Source of the DNA: Luzula sylvatica
Lineage: Eukaryota; Streptophyta; Magnoliopsida; Poales; Juncaceae
Length of the DNA stretch: 64,000 nt
Assembly: GCA_946800325.1 (NCBI GenBank)
Contig: OX326961.1
Coordinates: 47,145,415-47,209,414, forward strand
Direction: 5' to 3'
A program made the position numbers and the translations under genes. The notes under the pieces were generated by a model. That model ran no database searches. It saw only the letters and a list, made by a program, of their open reading frames with translations, and was not told the DNA's origin. Positions within the stretch are counted from its first letter, which is position 1, and each line of letters starts with the position of its first letter. This document shows positions 1-14,065 of the stretch, one piece after another.

Positions 1-740
1 ATTAAAAAGATTGTTATGAATCGAAAAACAAACTTTCTCAAAGTTTGTAAAATTTGGTGAAGAGTTATGTAGTAAATGATACGATACAAATGATATAAAA
101 CCACGTTATTTGAACTCCTTAAAGTGTAAAAAGATTGCTATGAATCGAAAAGAATACCTTCCTAGTGTCTGTACAATTTGGTGAAAAGTTACATAGTAAA
201 ATATTCGATCCAAACCATCTCAAAAACACGTTATTTGGACTCTCGGAGCATTAAAAGATCAATACGAATCGAAAAACAAACTTTCTTAGTGTTTCTAAAA
301 TTGGGAGAAAGTTATGTAGTAAAAGATACGATACAAATGATCTAAAAATACATTATTTGAACTCCTTAAAGTGTTAAAAGATTGCTATGAATCGAAAAGA
401 ATACTTTCTTAGTGTTTGTACAATTCGGTGAAAAGTTACATAGTAAAAGATTCGATCCAAACCATCTCGAAAACACGTTATTTGGACTCCTCGGAGGGTA
501 AAAAATCAATATGAATCGAAAAACAAACTTTCTTAGTGTTTGTAATATTTGGTCAAAAGTTATGCAATAAAATATACGATACAAATGATCTAAAACATGT
601 TATTTGAACTCCTCAAAGCGTAAAAAGATTGCTATGAATCAAAAATAAACTTTCTTAGTGTTTGTCCAATTTGGTGAAATGTTATGTAGTAAAAGATACG
701 ATACAAATGATCTAAAAATACGTTATTTGAACTCCTTAAA

Positions 741-2545
741 GTGTCAAAAGATTGCTATGAATAAAAAATAATACTTTCTTAGTGTTTGTACAATTTGGTG
801 GAAATTAAGGTAGTAAAAGATTCGATCCAAACCATCTCAAAAACACGTTATTTGGACTCCTCGGAGCGTTAAAAGATCAATACGAATCGAAAAACAAACT
901 TTCTTAGTGCTTGTAAAATTTGGTGAAAAGATAGGTAGTAAAAGATATGATACAAACCATCTCAAAAACATGTTATTCAAACTCCTTAAAGTGTAAAAAG
1001 ATCAATACGAATCGAAAAACAAACTTTCTTAGTGTTTGTAAAATTTGGTGAAAAGTTATGTAGTAAAAGATACGATACAAATGATCTAAAAACATGTTAT
1101 TTGAACTCCTTAAAGTGTTAAAATATTGTTATGAATCGAAACGAATACTTTCTTAGTGTTTGTACAATTTCGTGAAAAGTTACGTAGTAAAAGATTCGAT
1201 CCAAACTATCTCAAAAACATGTTATTTGTGCTCCTCGGAGCGTTAAAAGATCGATACGAATCGAAAAACAAATCTTCTTAGTGTTTGTAAAATTTGGTGA
1301 AAAGTAAGGTAGTAAAAGATACGATACAAATGATCTAAAAACAGGTTATTCGAACTCCTTAAAGTGTAAAAAGATTACTATGAATCGAAAAGAATACTTT
1401 CTTAGTGTTTGTACAATTTGGTGAAATGTGCGTAGTAAAAGATTCGTTCCAAAACCATCTCAACAACACGTTATTTGTACTCTCGGAGCATTAAAAGATC
1501 AATACGAATCGAAAAACAAACTTTCATAGTGTTTGTAAAATTTGGTGAAAAGTTATGTAGTAAAAGATACGATACAAATGATCTAAAAATACGTTATTTG
1601 AACTCCTTAAAGTGTTAAAAGATTGCTATGAATCGAAAAGAATATTTTCTTAGTGTTTGTACAATTCGGTGAAAAGTTACATAGAAAAAGATTCGATCCA
1701 AACCATCTCGAAAACACGTTATTTGGACTCCTCGAAGCGTTAAAAGAACAATATGAATCGAAAAACAAACTTTCTTAGTGTTTGTAATATTTGGTCAAAA
1801 GTTATGCAATAAAATATACGATACAAATGATCTAAAACATGTTATTTGAACTCCTCAAATCGTAAAAAGATTGCTATGAATCAAAAATAAACTTTCTTAG
1901 TGTTTGTCCAATTTGGTGAAATGTTACGTAGTAAAAGATTCCATCCAAACCATCTCAAAAACACGTTATTTGGGCTCCTCAGAGAGTTAAAAGATTGTTG
2001 TGAATCGAAAAACAATCTTTCTTAGTTTTTGTAAAATTTGGCGAAAAGTTATGTAGTAAAAGATAGGATACATATGATCTAAAAACACATTATTTGAACT
2101 CCTAAAAGTCTAAAAATATTTCTATGAATCGAAAAGAATACTTTCTTAGTGTTTGTACAATTTGGTGAAAATTTACGCAGTAAAAGATTTGATCCAAACA
2201 ATCTCAAAAACACGTTATTTGGACTCCTCGGAACTTTAAAAGATCAATACGAATCGAAAAACAAACTTTCTTACTGTTTGTAAAATTTGGTGAAAGTTAT
2301 GTAGTAAAATTTACGATACAAATGATCTAAAAATATGTTATTTGAACTGCTTAAAGTGTTAAAAGATTGCTATGAATCGAAAAGTCATGTAGTAAAAGAT
2401 ACGACACAAATGATCTAAAAACATGTTATTTGAACTTCTCAAAGCGTAAAAAGATTTCTATGAATCGAAAATAAACTTTCTTAGTGTTTGTAAAATTTGG
2501 TGAAATGTTACGTAGTAAAATATTCGGTCCAAACCATCTCAAAAA
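741..2545. repeat. Dispersed satellite block, copy 1 of 3
   Basis: This block starts at the variant GTGTCAAAAGATTGC at 741. It recurs at 9,317 (about 0.86 kb) and at 19,214 (through to the LTR junction at 21,180). Shared private features include GGTGGAAATTAAGG, a monomer shortened to GAAATGTGCGTAG and CATCTCAACAACACG. Against the copy at 19,214 it lacks 161 bp at about 2,383. The break lies at AAAAG, which is present at both ends of the missing piece, so unequal or slipped pairing at a short homology is likely. Confidence 0.85.
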
Positions 2546-2804
2546 CAGCGGATATGTAGGCCCGGTCCCGGGCCCGCGCCCCGGATATGTAAAAGATTCT
2601 ACCCGGCCCCGGGCCCCCGCAGCGGATATGTAGGCCAGGTCCGGTTTCCCGATTCCCGAGATCACGCCATGACTTCGACGGGTACGATGCAAATAAGAAG
2701 ATTAGATTCATACCAGTGCAAAATTGATTGCACACGAAGGGTTGATTGCTATTCTTCTTTTCCGTGTCACGTTGGTGACAATCCGCGCGTCCCACACCAC
2801 GCGT
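2546..2804 (-). mobile_element. Fragment of the Copia LTR end embedded in satellite
   Basis: This 259-bp GC-rich island is nearly identical to 21,180-21,438, the left edge of the LTR element described below. It includes the GCAGCGGATATGTAGG motif twice and ends at CCACACCACGCGTC. Satellite resumes in mid-monomer with TTAGTGTTTGTACAATTTGG. The short TCTT shared by the LTR (CGCGTCTTTCAC) and the satellite (CTTTCTTAGTG) fits deletion of the rest of the element by end joining. No coding potential. Confidence 0.9.
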
Positions 2805-3154
2805 CTTAGTGTTTGTACAATTTGGTGAAAAGTTACGTTGTAAAAGGTTCGATCCAAACCATCTCAAAAACACGTTATTTGGACTCCTCAGAGCGTTAAA
2901 ATATCACTACGAATCGAAAAACAGACTTTCTTAGTGTTTGTAAAATTTGGTGAAAAGTAAGGTAGTAAAAGATACGATACAAATGATCTAAAAACAGGTT
3001 ATTCGAACTCCTTAAAGTGTAAAAGTATTGCTATGAATCGAAAAGAATACTTTCTTAGTGTTTGTACAATTTCGTGAAAAGTTACGTAGTAAAAGATTCG
3101 ATCCAAACTATCTCAAAAACATGTTATTTGTACTCCTCGGAGCGTTAAAAGATC

Positions 3155-6100
3155 AATTCGAATCGAAAAACAAACTTTCTTAGTGTTTGTAAAATTTGGT
3201 GAAAAGTAAGGTAGTAAAAGATAGGATACAAATGATCTAAAAACAGGTTATTCGAACTCCTTTAAGTGTACAAAGATTGCTATGAATCGAAAAGAATAGT
3301 TTCTTAGTGTTTGTACAATTAGGTGAAAAGTTACGTAGTAAAAGATTCGGTCCAAACCATCTCAAAAACAAGTTTTTTGGACTCCTCCGAGCGTTAAAAG
3401 ATCAATACGAACCAAAAAAAAAACTTTCTTATTGTTTGTAAAATTTGGTGAAAAGTTATGTAGTAAAATATACGATACAAATGATCTAAAAATACGTTAT
3501 TTGAACTCCTCGAAGCGTTAAAAGATCAATACGAATCACTAACTTTCTTAGTGTTTGTAAAATTTGGTGAAAAGTTATGTAGTCAAAGATACGATACAAA
3601 TGATCTAAAAACTTGTTATTTGAACTCCTTAATGTGTAAAAAGATTGCTATGAATCGAAAAGAATACTTTCTTAGTGTTTGTATAATTTGGTGAAAAGGT
3701 ACGTAGTAAAATGTTCGTTCCAAACCATCTCAAAAACACGTTATTTGGACTCCTCGGAGCGTTAAAATATCACTACGAATCGAAAAACAAACTTTCTTAG
3801 TGTTTGTAAAATTTGGTGAAAAGTAAGGTAGTAAAAGATACGATACAAATGATCTAAAAACAGGTTATTCGAACTCCTTAAAGTGTAAAAATATTGCTAT
3901 GAATCGAAAAGAATACTTTCTTAGTGTTTGTACAATTTCGTGAAAAGTTACGTAGTAAAAAATTCGATCCAAAATATCTCAAAAACATGTTATTTGAACT
4001 TCTCGGAGCGTTAAAAGATCAATTCGAATCGAAAAACAAACTTTCTTAGTGTTTGTAAAATTTGGTGAAAAGTAAGGAAGAAAAATATACGATACAAATG
4101 ATCTAAAAACAGGTTATTCGAACTCCTTAAAGTGTAAAAATATTGCTCCGAATCGAAAAGAATAATATCTTAGTGTTTGTACAATTTCGTGAAAAGTTAC
4201 GTAGTAAAAGATGCGATCCAAACTATCTCAAAAACATGTTATTTGTACTCCTCGGAGCGTTAAAAGATCAATTCGAATCGAAAAACAAACTTTCTTAGTA
4301 TTTGTAAAATTTGTTGAAAAGTTAGGTAGTAAAAGATACGATACAAATGATCTAAAAACGTGTTATTCAAACTCCTCAAAGCATAAAATGATTGCTATGA
4401 ATCGAAAATAAACTTTTTTAGTGTCTGTACAATTTTGTGAAATGTTATGTAATAAAAGATACGATTCAAATGATCTAAAAATACGTTATTAGAACCCCTT
4501 AAACTGTAAAAAGATTGCAATGAATCGAAAATAATACTTTCTAAGTGTGTGTACAATTTGGTGAAAAGTTACGTAGAAAAAGATTCGATCCAAACCATCT
4601 CAAAAACACTTATGTGGACTCCTCGGAGCGTTAAAAGATCAATACGAATCGAAAAACAAACTTGCTTAGTGTTTGTAAAATTTGGTGAAAAGTTATGTAG
4701 TAAAATATACGATACAAATGATCTAAAAACAGGTTATTTGAACTCCTCGAAGCGTTAAAAGATCAATATGAATCACTAACTTTCTTAGTGTTTGTAAAAT
4801 TTGGTGAAAAGTTATGTAGTCAAAGATACGATACAAATAATCTAAAAACAAGTTACTTGAACTCCTTAATGTGTAAAAAGATTGCTATTAATCGAAAAGA
4901 ATACTTTCTTAGTGTTTGTACAATTTTGTGAAAAGTTAAGTAGTAAAAGGTTCCATCCAAACCATCTCAAAAACACGTTATTTGGACTCGTCGGAGCGTT
5001 AAAAGATCAATTCGAATCGAAAAACAAACTTTCTTAGTGTTTGTAAAATTTGGTGAAAAGTAAGGTAGTGATAGGATACAAATGATCTAAAAACAGGTTA
5101 TTCGAACTCCTTTAAGTGTACAAAGATTGCTATGAATCGAAAAGAATACTTTCTTAGTGTTTGTACAATTAGGTGAAAAGTTACGTAGTAAAAGATTCGG
5201 TCCAAACCATCTCAAAAACAAGTTTTTTGGACTCCTCCGAGCGTTAAAAGATCAATACGAACCAAAACAAAAACTTTCTTATTGTTTGTAAAATTTGGTG
5301 AAAACTTATGTAGTAAAATATACGATACAAATGATCTAAAAATACGTTATTTGAACTCCTCGAAGCGTTAAAAGATCAATACGAATCACTAACTTTCTTA
5401 GTGTTTGTAAAATTTGGTGAAAAGTTATGTAGTCAAAGATACGATACAAATGATATAAAAACTTGTTATTTGAACTCCTTAATGTGTAAAAAGATTGCTA
5501 TGAATCGAAAAGAATACTTTCTTAGTGTTTGTATAATTTGGTGAAAAGTTACGTAGTAAAATGTTCGATCCAAACCATCTCAAAAACACGTTATTTGGAC
5601 TCCTCGGAGCGTTAAAATATCACTACGAATCGAAAAACAAACTTTCTTAGTGTTTGTAAAATTTGGTGAAAAGTAAGGTAGTAAAAGATACGATACAAAT
5701 GATCTAAAAACAGGTTATTCGAACTCCTTAAAGTGTAAAAATATTGCTATGAATCGAAAAGAATACTTTCTTAGTGTTTGTACAATTTCGTGAAAAGTTA
5801 CGTAGTAAAAAATTCGATCCAAAATATCTCAAAAACATGTTATTTGTACTTCTCGGAGCGTTAAAAGATCAATTCGAATCGAAAAACAAACTTTCTTAGT
5901 GTTTGTAAAATTTGGTGAAAAGTAAGGAAGAAAAATATACGATACAAATGATCTAAAAACAGGTTATTCGAACTCCTTAAAGTGTAAAAATATTGCTCCG
6001 AATCGAAAAGAATAATATCTTAGTGTTTGTACAATTTCGTGAAAAGTTACGTAGTGAAAGATTCGATCCAAACTATCTCAAAAACATGTTATTTGTACTC

Positions 6101-6850
6101 CTCGGAGCGTTAAAAGATCAATTCGAATCGAAAAACAAACTTTCTTAGTATTTGTAAAATTTGTTGAAAAGTTAGGTAGTAAAAGCTACGATACAAATGA
6201 TCTAAAAACGTGTTATTCAAACTCCTCAAAGCATAAAATGATTGCTATGAATCGAAAATAAACTTTTTTAGTGTCTGTACAATTTTGTGAAATGTTATGT
6301 AATAAAAGATACGACTCAAATGATCTAAAAATACGTTATTAGAACCCCTTAAACTGTAAAAAGATTGCAATGAATCGAAAATAATACTTTCTAAGTGTGT
6401 GTACAATTTGGTGAAAAGTTACGTAGAAAAAGATTCGATCCAAACCATCTCAAAAACACTTATGTGGACTCCTCGGAGCGTTAAAAGATCAATACGAATC
6501 GAAAAACAAACTTGCTTAGTGTTTGTAAAATTTGGTGAAAAGTTATGTAGTAAAATATACGATACAAATGATCTAAAAACACGTTATTTGAACTCCTCGA
6601 AGCGTTAAAAGATCAATATGAATCACTAACTTTCTTAGTGTTTGTAAAATTTGGTGAAAAGTTATGTAGTCAAAGATACGATACAAATGATCTAAAAACA
6701 AGTTATTTGAACTCCTTAAAGTGTAAAAAGATTGCTATTAATCGAAAAGAATACTTTCTTAGTGTTTGTACAATTTCGTGAAAAGTTAAGTAGTAAAAGA
6801 TTCCATCCAAACTATCTCAAAAACATGTTATTTGTACTCCTCGGAGCGTT
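3155..6850. repeat. Tandem higher-order repeat, about 1,850 bp (15 monomers), two copies
   Basis: The block starting near 3,155 recurs immediately, starting near 5,005. Downstream landmarks keep a constant offset of 1,850 bp: 3,661 matches 5,511, 4,549 matches 6,399 and 4,861 matches 6,711. Private variants are shared, for example GTATAATTTGG, AAAATATCACTACG and the short CACTAACTTTC linker that lacks part of a monomer. The offset is 1,854 at the start because the second copy lost four A residues near 5,070. Fifteen monomers of 123.3 bp give 1,850, so this is a true higher-order unit. Similarity continues past 6,850 into a partial third copy. Confidence 0.9.
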
Positions 6851-9316
6851 AAAAGATCAATTCGAATCGAAAAACAAACTTTCTTAGTGTTTGTAAAATT
6901 TGGTGACAAGTAAGGTAGTAAAAGATACGATACAAATGATCTAAAAACAGGTTATTCGAACTCTTTAAAGTGTAAAAAGACTGCTATGAATTGAAAAGAA
7001 TACTTTCTTAGTGTTTGTAAGATTTGGTGAAAAGTTACGTAGTAAAAGATTCGGTCCAAACCATCTCAAAAACACATTTTTTGGACTCGTCCGAGCGTTA
7101 AAAGGTCAATACGAATCGAAAAAAAAACTTTCTTAGTGTTTGTAAAATTTGGTCGAAAGTAATGTAGTAAAAGATACGATACAAATGATCTAAAAACATG
7201 TTATTTGAACTCCTCAAAGCGTAAAATGATTGCTATGAATCGAAAAGAAACTTTCTTAGTGTTTGTAAGATTTGGTGAAATGTTACGTAGTAAAAGATTT
7301 GATGCAAACCATCTTAAAAAACGTTATTTCGGCTCCTCAGAGAGTTAAAAGATTGTTATGAATCGAAAAACAAACTTTCTTAGTGTTTGTAAAATTTCGA
7401 GAAAAGTTATGTAGTAAAGATAGAAATGATCTAAAAATAGGTTATTTGAACCCCTTAAACTGTAAAAAGATTGCTATGAATCGAAAAGAATACTTTCTAA
7501 GTGTGTGTACAATTTGGTGAAAAGTTACGTAGAAAAAGATTCGATCCAAACCATCTCAAAGACACGTTATTTGGACTTCTCGGAGCATTAAAAGATCAAT
7601 ACGAATCGAAAAACAAACTTTCTTAGTGTTGTAAAATTTGGTGAAAAGTTATGCAGTAAAATATACGATACAAATGATCTAAAAACACGTTATTTGAACT
7701 CCTCGAAGCGCTAAAAGATCAATACGAATCACTAACTTTCTTAGTGTTTGTAAAATTTGGTGAAAAGTTATGTAGTCAAAGATACGATACAAATGATCTA
7801 AAAACAAGTTATTTGAACTCCTTAAAGTGTAAAAATATTGGTATGAATCGAAAAGAATACTTTCTTAGTGTTTGTACAATTTCGTGAAAAGTTACGTAGT
7901 TAAAGATTCGATCCAAACTATCTCAAAAACATGTTATTTGTACTCCTCGGAGCGTTAAAAGATCAATTCGAATTGAAAAACAAACTTTCTTAGTTTTTGT
8001 AAAATTTGGTGAAAAGTAAGGTAGTAAAAGATACGATACAAATGATCTAAAAACAGGTTATTCGAACTCCTTAAAGTGTAAAAAGATTGCTATGAATCGA
8101 AAAAAAATACTTTCTTAGTGTTTGTACAATTAGGTGAAAAGTTACGTAGTAAAAGATTCGGTCCAAACCATCTCAAAAACAAGTTTTTTGGACTCCTCCG
8201 AGCGTTAAAAGATCAATACGAATCGAAAAACAAACTTTCTTAGTGTTTGTAAAATTTGATCGAAAGTAATGTAGTAAAAGATACGATACAAATGATCTAA
8301 AAACATGTTATTTGAACTCCTCAAAGCGTAAAAAGATTACTATGAATCGAAAAGAAAATTTCTTAGTGTTTGTAAGATTTGGTGAAATGTTACGTAGTAA
8401 AAGATTTGATGCAAACCATCTAAAAAACGTTATTTGGGCTCCTAAGAGAGTTAAAAGATTATTATGAATCGAAAAACAAACTTTCTTAGTGTTTGTACAA
8501 TTTGGTGAAATGTTACGTAGCAAAAGATTCGGTCCAAACCATCTCAAAAGCACGTTATTTGCGCTCCTCGGAGATTTAAATGATTGTTATGAAACGAAAA
8601 ACAAACTTTCTTAATGTTTGTAAAATTTGGTGAAAAGTTATGTAGTAAAAGATACGATACAAATGATCTAAAAACACATTTTTTGAACTCCTTAAAGTGT
8701 AAAAAGATTGCTTTGAATCGAAAAGAATACTTTCTTAGTATTTGTACAATTTGGTGAAATGTACGTAGTAAAAGATTCCATCCAAACCATCTCAACAACA
8801 CGTTATTTGTACTCTCAGAGCTTTAAAAGATCAATACGAATCGAAAAACAAACTTTCATAGTGTTTGTAAAATTTGGTGAAAAGTTATGTAGTAAAAGCT
8901 ACGATACAAATGATCTAAAAACACATTATTTTAACTCCTTAAATTGTAAAAAGATTGCTATGAATCGAAAAGAATACTTTCTTAGTGTTTGTACAATGTG
9001 GTGAAAAGTTACATTGTAAAAGATTCGATCTAAACCATCTCAAAAACACGTTATTTGGACTCCTCGAAACGTTAAAAGATCAATACGAGTCGAAAAGCAA
9101 ACTTTCTTAGTGCTTGTCAAATTTCGTGAAAAGTTACGTAGTAAAGATTCGATCCAAACCATCCCAAAAACATGTTTTTTGTCCTCCCCGGAGCATTAAA
9201 AGATCAATACAAATCGAAAAACAAACTTTCATAGTGTTTGTAAAATTTGGTGGAAAGTTATGTAGTAAAAGATACGAAACAAATGATCTAAAAACACGTT
9301 ATTCGATATCCTTAAA

Positions 9317-10180
9317 GTGTCAAAAGATTGCTATGAATCAAAAAGAATACTTTCTTAGTGTTTGTACAATTTGGTGGAAATTAAGGTAGTAAAAGATTCG
9401 ATCCAAACTATCTCAAAAACACGTTATTTGGACTCCTCGGAGCGTTTAAAGATCAATACGAATCGAAAAACAAACTTTCTTAGCTCTTGTAAAATTTGGT
9501 GAAAAGATAGGTAGTAAAAGATACGATACAAGCAATCTCAAAAACATGTTATTCGAACTCCTTAAATTGTAAAAAGATCAATACGAATCGAAAAACAAAC
9601 TTTCTTAGTGTTTGTAAAATTTGGTGAAAAGTTATGTAGTAAAAGATACGATACAAATGATCTAAAAACACGTTATTTGAACTCCTTAAAGTGTTAAAAG
9701 ATTGCTATGAATCGAAACGAATACTTTCTTAGTGTTTGTACAATTTCGTGAAAAGTTACGTAGTAAAAGATTCGATCCAAACTATCTCAAAAACATGTTA
9801 TTTGTGCTCCTCGGAGCGTTAAAAGATCGATACGAATCGAAAAACAAATTTTTCTTAGTGTTTGTAAAATTTGGTGAAAAGTAAGGTAGTAAAAGATACG
9901 ATACAAATGATCTAAAAACAGGTTATTCGAACTCCTTAAAGTGTAAAAAGATTACTATGAATCGAAAAGAATACTTTCTTAGTGTTTGTACAATTTGGTG
10001 AAATGTGCATAGTAAAAGATTCGTTCCAAAACCATCTCAACAACACGTTATTTGTACTCTCAGAGCGTTAAAAGATCAATATGAATCGAAAAACAAACTT
10101 TCATAGTGTTTGTAAAATTTGGTGAAAAGTTATGTAGTAAAAGATACGATACAAATGATCTAAAAATACGTTATTTGAAC
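9317..10180. repeat. Dispersed satellite block, copy 2 of 3
   Basis: It begins with GTGTCAAAAGATTGC and carries the same ordered variants as the blocks at 741 and 19,214. To the left it stays similar to the 18,860-19,213 stretch but not to the sequence left of 741. For example, both have GAGTCGAAAAGCAAAC and GTGCTTGTC. Copies 2 and 3 are therefore the more recently related pair over that part. Confidence 0.8.
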
Positions 10181-13100
10181 TCCTTAAAGTGTCAAAAGAT
10201 TTCTATGAATCGACAAGAATACTTTCTTAGTGTTTTACAATTTGGTGAAAAGTTACGTAGTAAAATATTCGATCCAAACCATCTCAAAAACACGTTATTT
10301 GGGCTCCTCGAAGCGTTAAAAGAGCAATACGAATCGAAAAACAAACTTTCTTAGTGTTTGTAAAATTTGGTGAAAAGTTATGTTGTAAAAGATACGATAC
10401 AAATGATCTAAAAACGTGTTATTTGAACTCCTCAAAGCCTAAAAAGTTTGCTATGAATCGAAAATAAACTTTCTTAGTGTTTGTATAATTTGGTGAAATG
10501 TTACGTAGTAAAAGATTCGATCCAAACCATCTCAAAAACATGTTATTTGGGCACCTCAGAGAGTTAAAAGATTGTTATGAATCGAAAAACAAACTTTCTT
10601 AGTGTTTGTAAAATTAGGGGAAAAGTTAGGTAGAAAATGGTAATGCAATTGATCTCAAAACACGTTATTTGAACTCCTTAAAGAGTTAAAAGATTGACAT
10701 GAATCGAAACGAATACTTTCTTAATGTTTGTACAATTTGGTGAAAAGTTACGTAGTAATATATTCGATCCAAACCTTCTCAAAATCAGGTTATTTGGACT
10801 CCTCGAAGCGTTAACAGATCAGTACGTATCGAAAAACAAACTTTCTTAGTGTTTGTCAAATTTGGAGAAAAGTTAGGTAGTAAAAGATTCGATCCAAACC
10901 ATCTCAAAAACATGTTATTTGTACTCCTCGGAGCGTTAAAAGATCAATATGAATCGAAAAAACAAATTTTCTTAGAGTTTGTAAAATTTGGTGACAAATT
11001 TTGTAGTAAAAGATACGATACAAATGATCTAAAAACACGTTATTTGAACTCCTTAAAGTGTAAAAAGACTGCTATGAATCGAAAAGAATACTTTCTTAGT
11101 GTTTGTACAATTTGGTGAAAAATTACATAGTAAAATATTCCATCCAAACCTTCTCGAAAACACGTCATTTGGAATCCTCGGAGTGTTGAAAGATCAATGC
11201 GAATCGAAAAACAAACTTTCTTAGTGTTTGTAAAATTTGGACAAATTTTATGTAGTAAGAGATACGATACAAATGATCTAAAAACATGTTATTTGAACTC
11301 TTCAAAGCGTAAAAAGATTCATATGAATCAAAAAGAAACTTTCTTAGTGTTTGTACAATTTGGTGAAATGTTACGTAGTAAAAGATTCAATCCAAACCAT
11401 CTCAAAAGCACGTTATTTGGGCTCCTCGGAGATTTAAATGATTGTTACGAATCGAAAAACAAACTTTCTTAATGTTTGTAAAATTTGGTCAAAAGTTATG
11501 TAGTAAAAAATATGATACAAATGATCTAAAAATACGTCATTTGAACTCCTTAAAGTGTCAAAATATTGGTATGAATCGAAAATAATACTTTCTTAGTGTT
11601 TGTACAATTTGGTGAAAAGTTACGTAGTAAAAGATTCAATCCAAACCATCTCTAGAACACGTTATTTGGACTCCTCGAAGCGTTAAAAGAACAATACGAA
11701 TCGAAAAACAAACTTTCTTAGTGTTTGTAAAATTTGGTGAAAAGTTATGTAATCAAAGATACGATACAAATGATCTAAAAACGTGTTTTTTGAACTCCTC
11801 AAAGCGTAAAAAGATTGCTATGAATCGAAAAGAAACTTTCTTAGTGTTTGTACAATTTGGTGAAATGTTACGTAGTAAAAGATTCGATCCAAACCATCTC
11901 AAAAACACGATATTTGGGCTCCTCAGAGAGTTAAAAGATTGTTATGAATCGAAAAACAAACTTTCTTAGTGTTTGTAAAATTTGGAGAAAGTTTTGTAAT
12001 AAAAGATACGATACAAATGATCTAAAAATGTGTTATTTGAACTCCTCAAAGCGTAAAATGATTGGTATGAATCAAAAAGAAACTTTCTTAGTGTATGTAC
12101 AATTTGGTGAAATGTTACGTAGTAAAAGATTTGATCCAAACAATCTCAAAAACACGTTATTTGGGCTCCTCAGAGAGTTTAAAGATCAATACGAATCGAA
12201 AAACAAACTTTCTTAGTGTTTGTAAGATTTGGTGAAAAGTTAGGTTGCAAAAGATACGATACAAATGATCTCAAAACACGTTATTTGAACTTCGTAAAGT
12301 GTAAAAAGATTGACATGAATCGAAAAGAATACTTTCTTAGTGTTTGTACAATTTGGTGAAAAGTTACGTAGTAAAAGATTCGATCCAAACCATCTCAAAA
12401 ACACGTTATTTGGACTCCTCGTAGCGTTAAAAGATCAATACGAATCGAAAAACAAACTTTCTTAGTGTTTGTAAAATTTGATGAAACGTTATGTAGAAAA
12501 AGATACGATACAAATGATCTAAAAACACGTTATTTGAACTCCTTAAAGTGTAAAAACATTGCTATGAATCGAAAATAATACTCTCTTAGTGTTTGTACAA
12601 TTTGGTGAAAAGTTACGTAGTAAAAGATTCGATCCAAACCATCTCAAAAACACGTTATTTGGACTCCTCGGAGCGTTAAAAGATCAATATGAATCGAAAA
12701 AAACTTTCTTAGTGTTTGTAAAATTTGGTTAAAAGTTATGTAGTAAAAGATACGATACAAATGATCTAAAAACATATTATTTGAACTCCTCAAAGCGAAA
12801 AAAGATTGCTATGAATCGAAAAGATACTTTCTTAGTGTTTGTACAATTTGGTGAAATGTTTCGTAGTAAAAAATTCGATCCAAACCATCTCAAAAACACG
12901 TTATTTGGGCTCCTCAGAGATTTAAAAGACTGTTACGAATCAAAAAACAAACTTTCTTAATGTTTGTAAAATCTAGTGAAAAGTTATGTAGTAAAACATA
13001 CGATACAAATGATCTAAAAACACGTAATTTGAACTACTTAAAGTGTAAAAATATTGCAATGAATCGAAAATAATACCTTTTTAGTGTTTGTACAATTTTG

Positions 13101-13415
13101 TGAAAAGTTAAGTAGTAAAATATTCGATCCAATCCATCTCAAAATCACGTTATTTGGACTCCTCGTAGCGTTAAAAGATAAATACGAATCGAAAAAAAAA
13201 TTTCTTAGTGTTTGTAAAATTTGGTCAAAAGTTATGTAGTAAAAGATACGATGCAAATGATCTAAAAACATGTTATTTGAACACCTCAAAGCGTAAAAAG
13301 ATTGCTATGAATCGAAAAAAAACTTTCTTAGTGTTTGTACAATTTGGAGAAATGTTGCGTCGTAAAAGATTCGATCCAAACCATCTCAAAAACACGTTAT
13401 TTGGGCTCCTCAGAG

Positions 13416-14065
13416 ATTAAAAAGATTGTTATGAATCGAAAAACAAACTTTCTCAAAGTTTGTAAAATTTGGTGAAGAGTTATGTAGTAAATGATACGAT
13501 ACAAATGATATAAAACCACGTTATTTGAACTCCTTAAAGTGTAAAAAGATTGCTATGAATCGAAAAGAATACCTTCCTAGTGTCTGTACAATTTGGTGAA
13601 AAGTTACATAGTAAAATATTCGATCCAAACCATCTCAAAAACACGTTATTTGGACTCTCGGAGCATTAAAAGATCAATACGAATCGAAAAACAAACTTTC
13701 TTAGTGTTTCTAAAATTGGGAGAAAGTTATGTAGTAAAAGATACGATACAAATGATCTAAAAATACATTATTTGAACTCCTTAAAGTGTTAAAAGATTGC
13801 TATGAATCGAAAAGAATACTTTCTTAGTGTTTGTACAATTCTGTGAAAAGTTACATAGTAAAAGATTCGATCCAAACCATCTCGAAAACACGTTATTTGG
13901 ACTCCTCGGAGGGTAAAAAATCAATATGAGTCGAAAAACAAACTTTCTTAGTGTTTGTAATATTTGGTCAAAAGTTATGCAATAAAATATACGATACAAA
14001 TGATCTAAAACATGTTATTTGAACTCCTCAAAGCGTAAAAAGATTGCTATGAATCAAAAATAAAC
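13416..14065. repeat. Copy of the first 650 bases of the window
   Basis: ATTAAAAAGATTGTTATG at 13,416 equals the window start, and rare variants match at an offset of 13,415. These include CTTTCTCAAAGTTTG, AAATGATACG, ACCTTCCTAGTGTCTG and the shortened GGACTCTCGGAGC. The two then diverge: the sequence from 14,065 continues like 1,890-2,340 and 20,360-20,830 instead. The boundary is a switch between two parent arrays. Confidence 0.85.
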
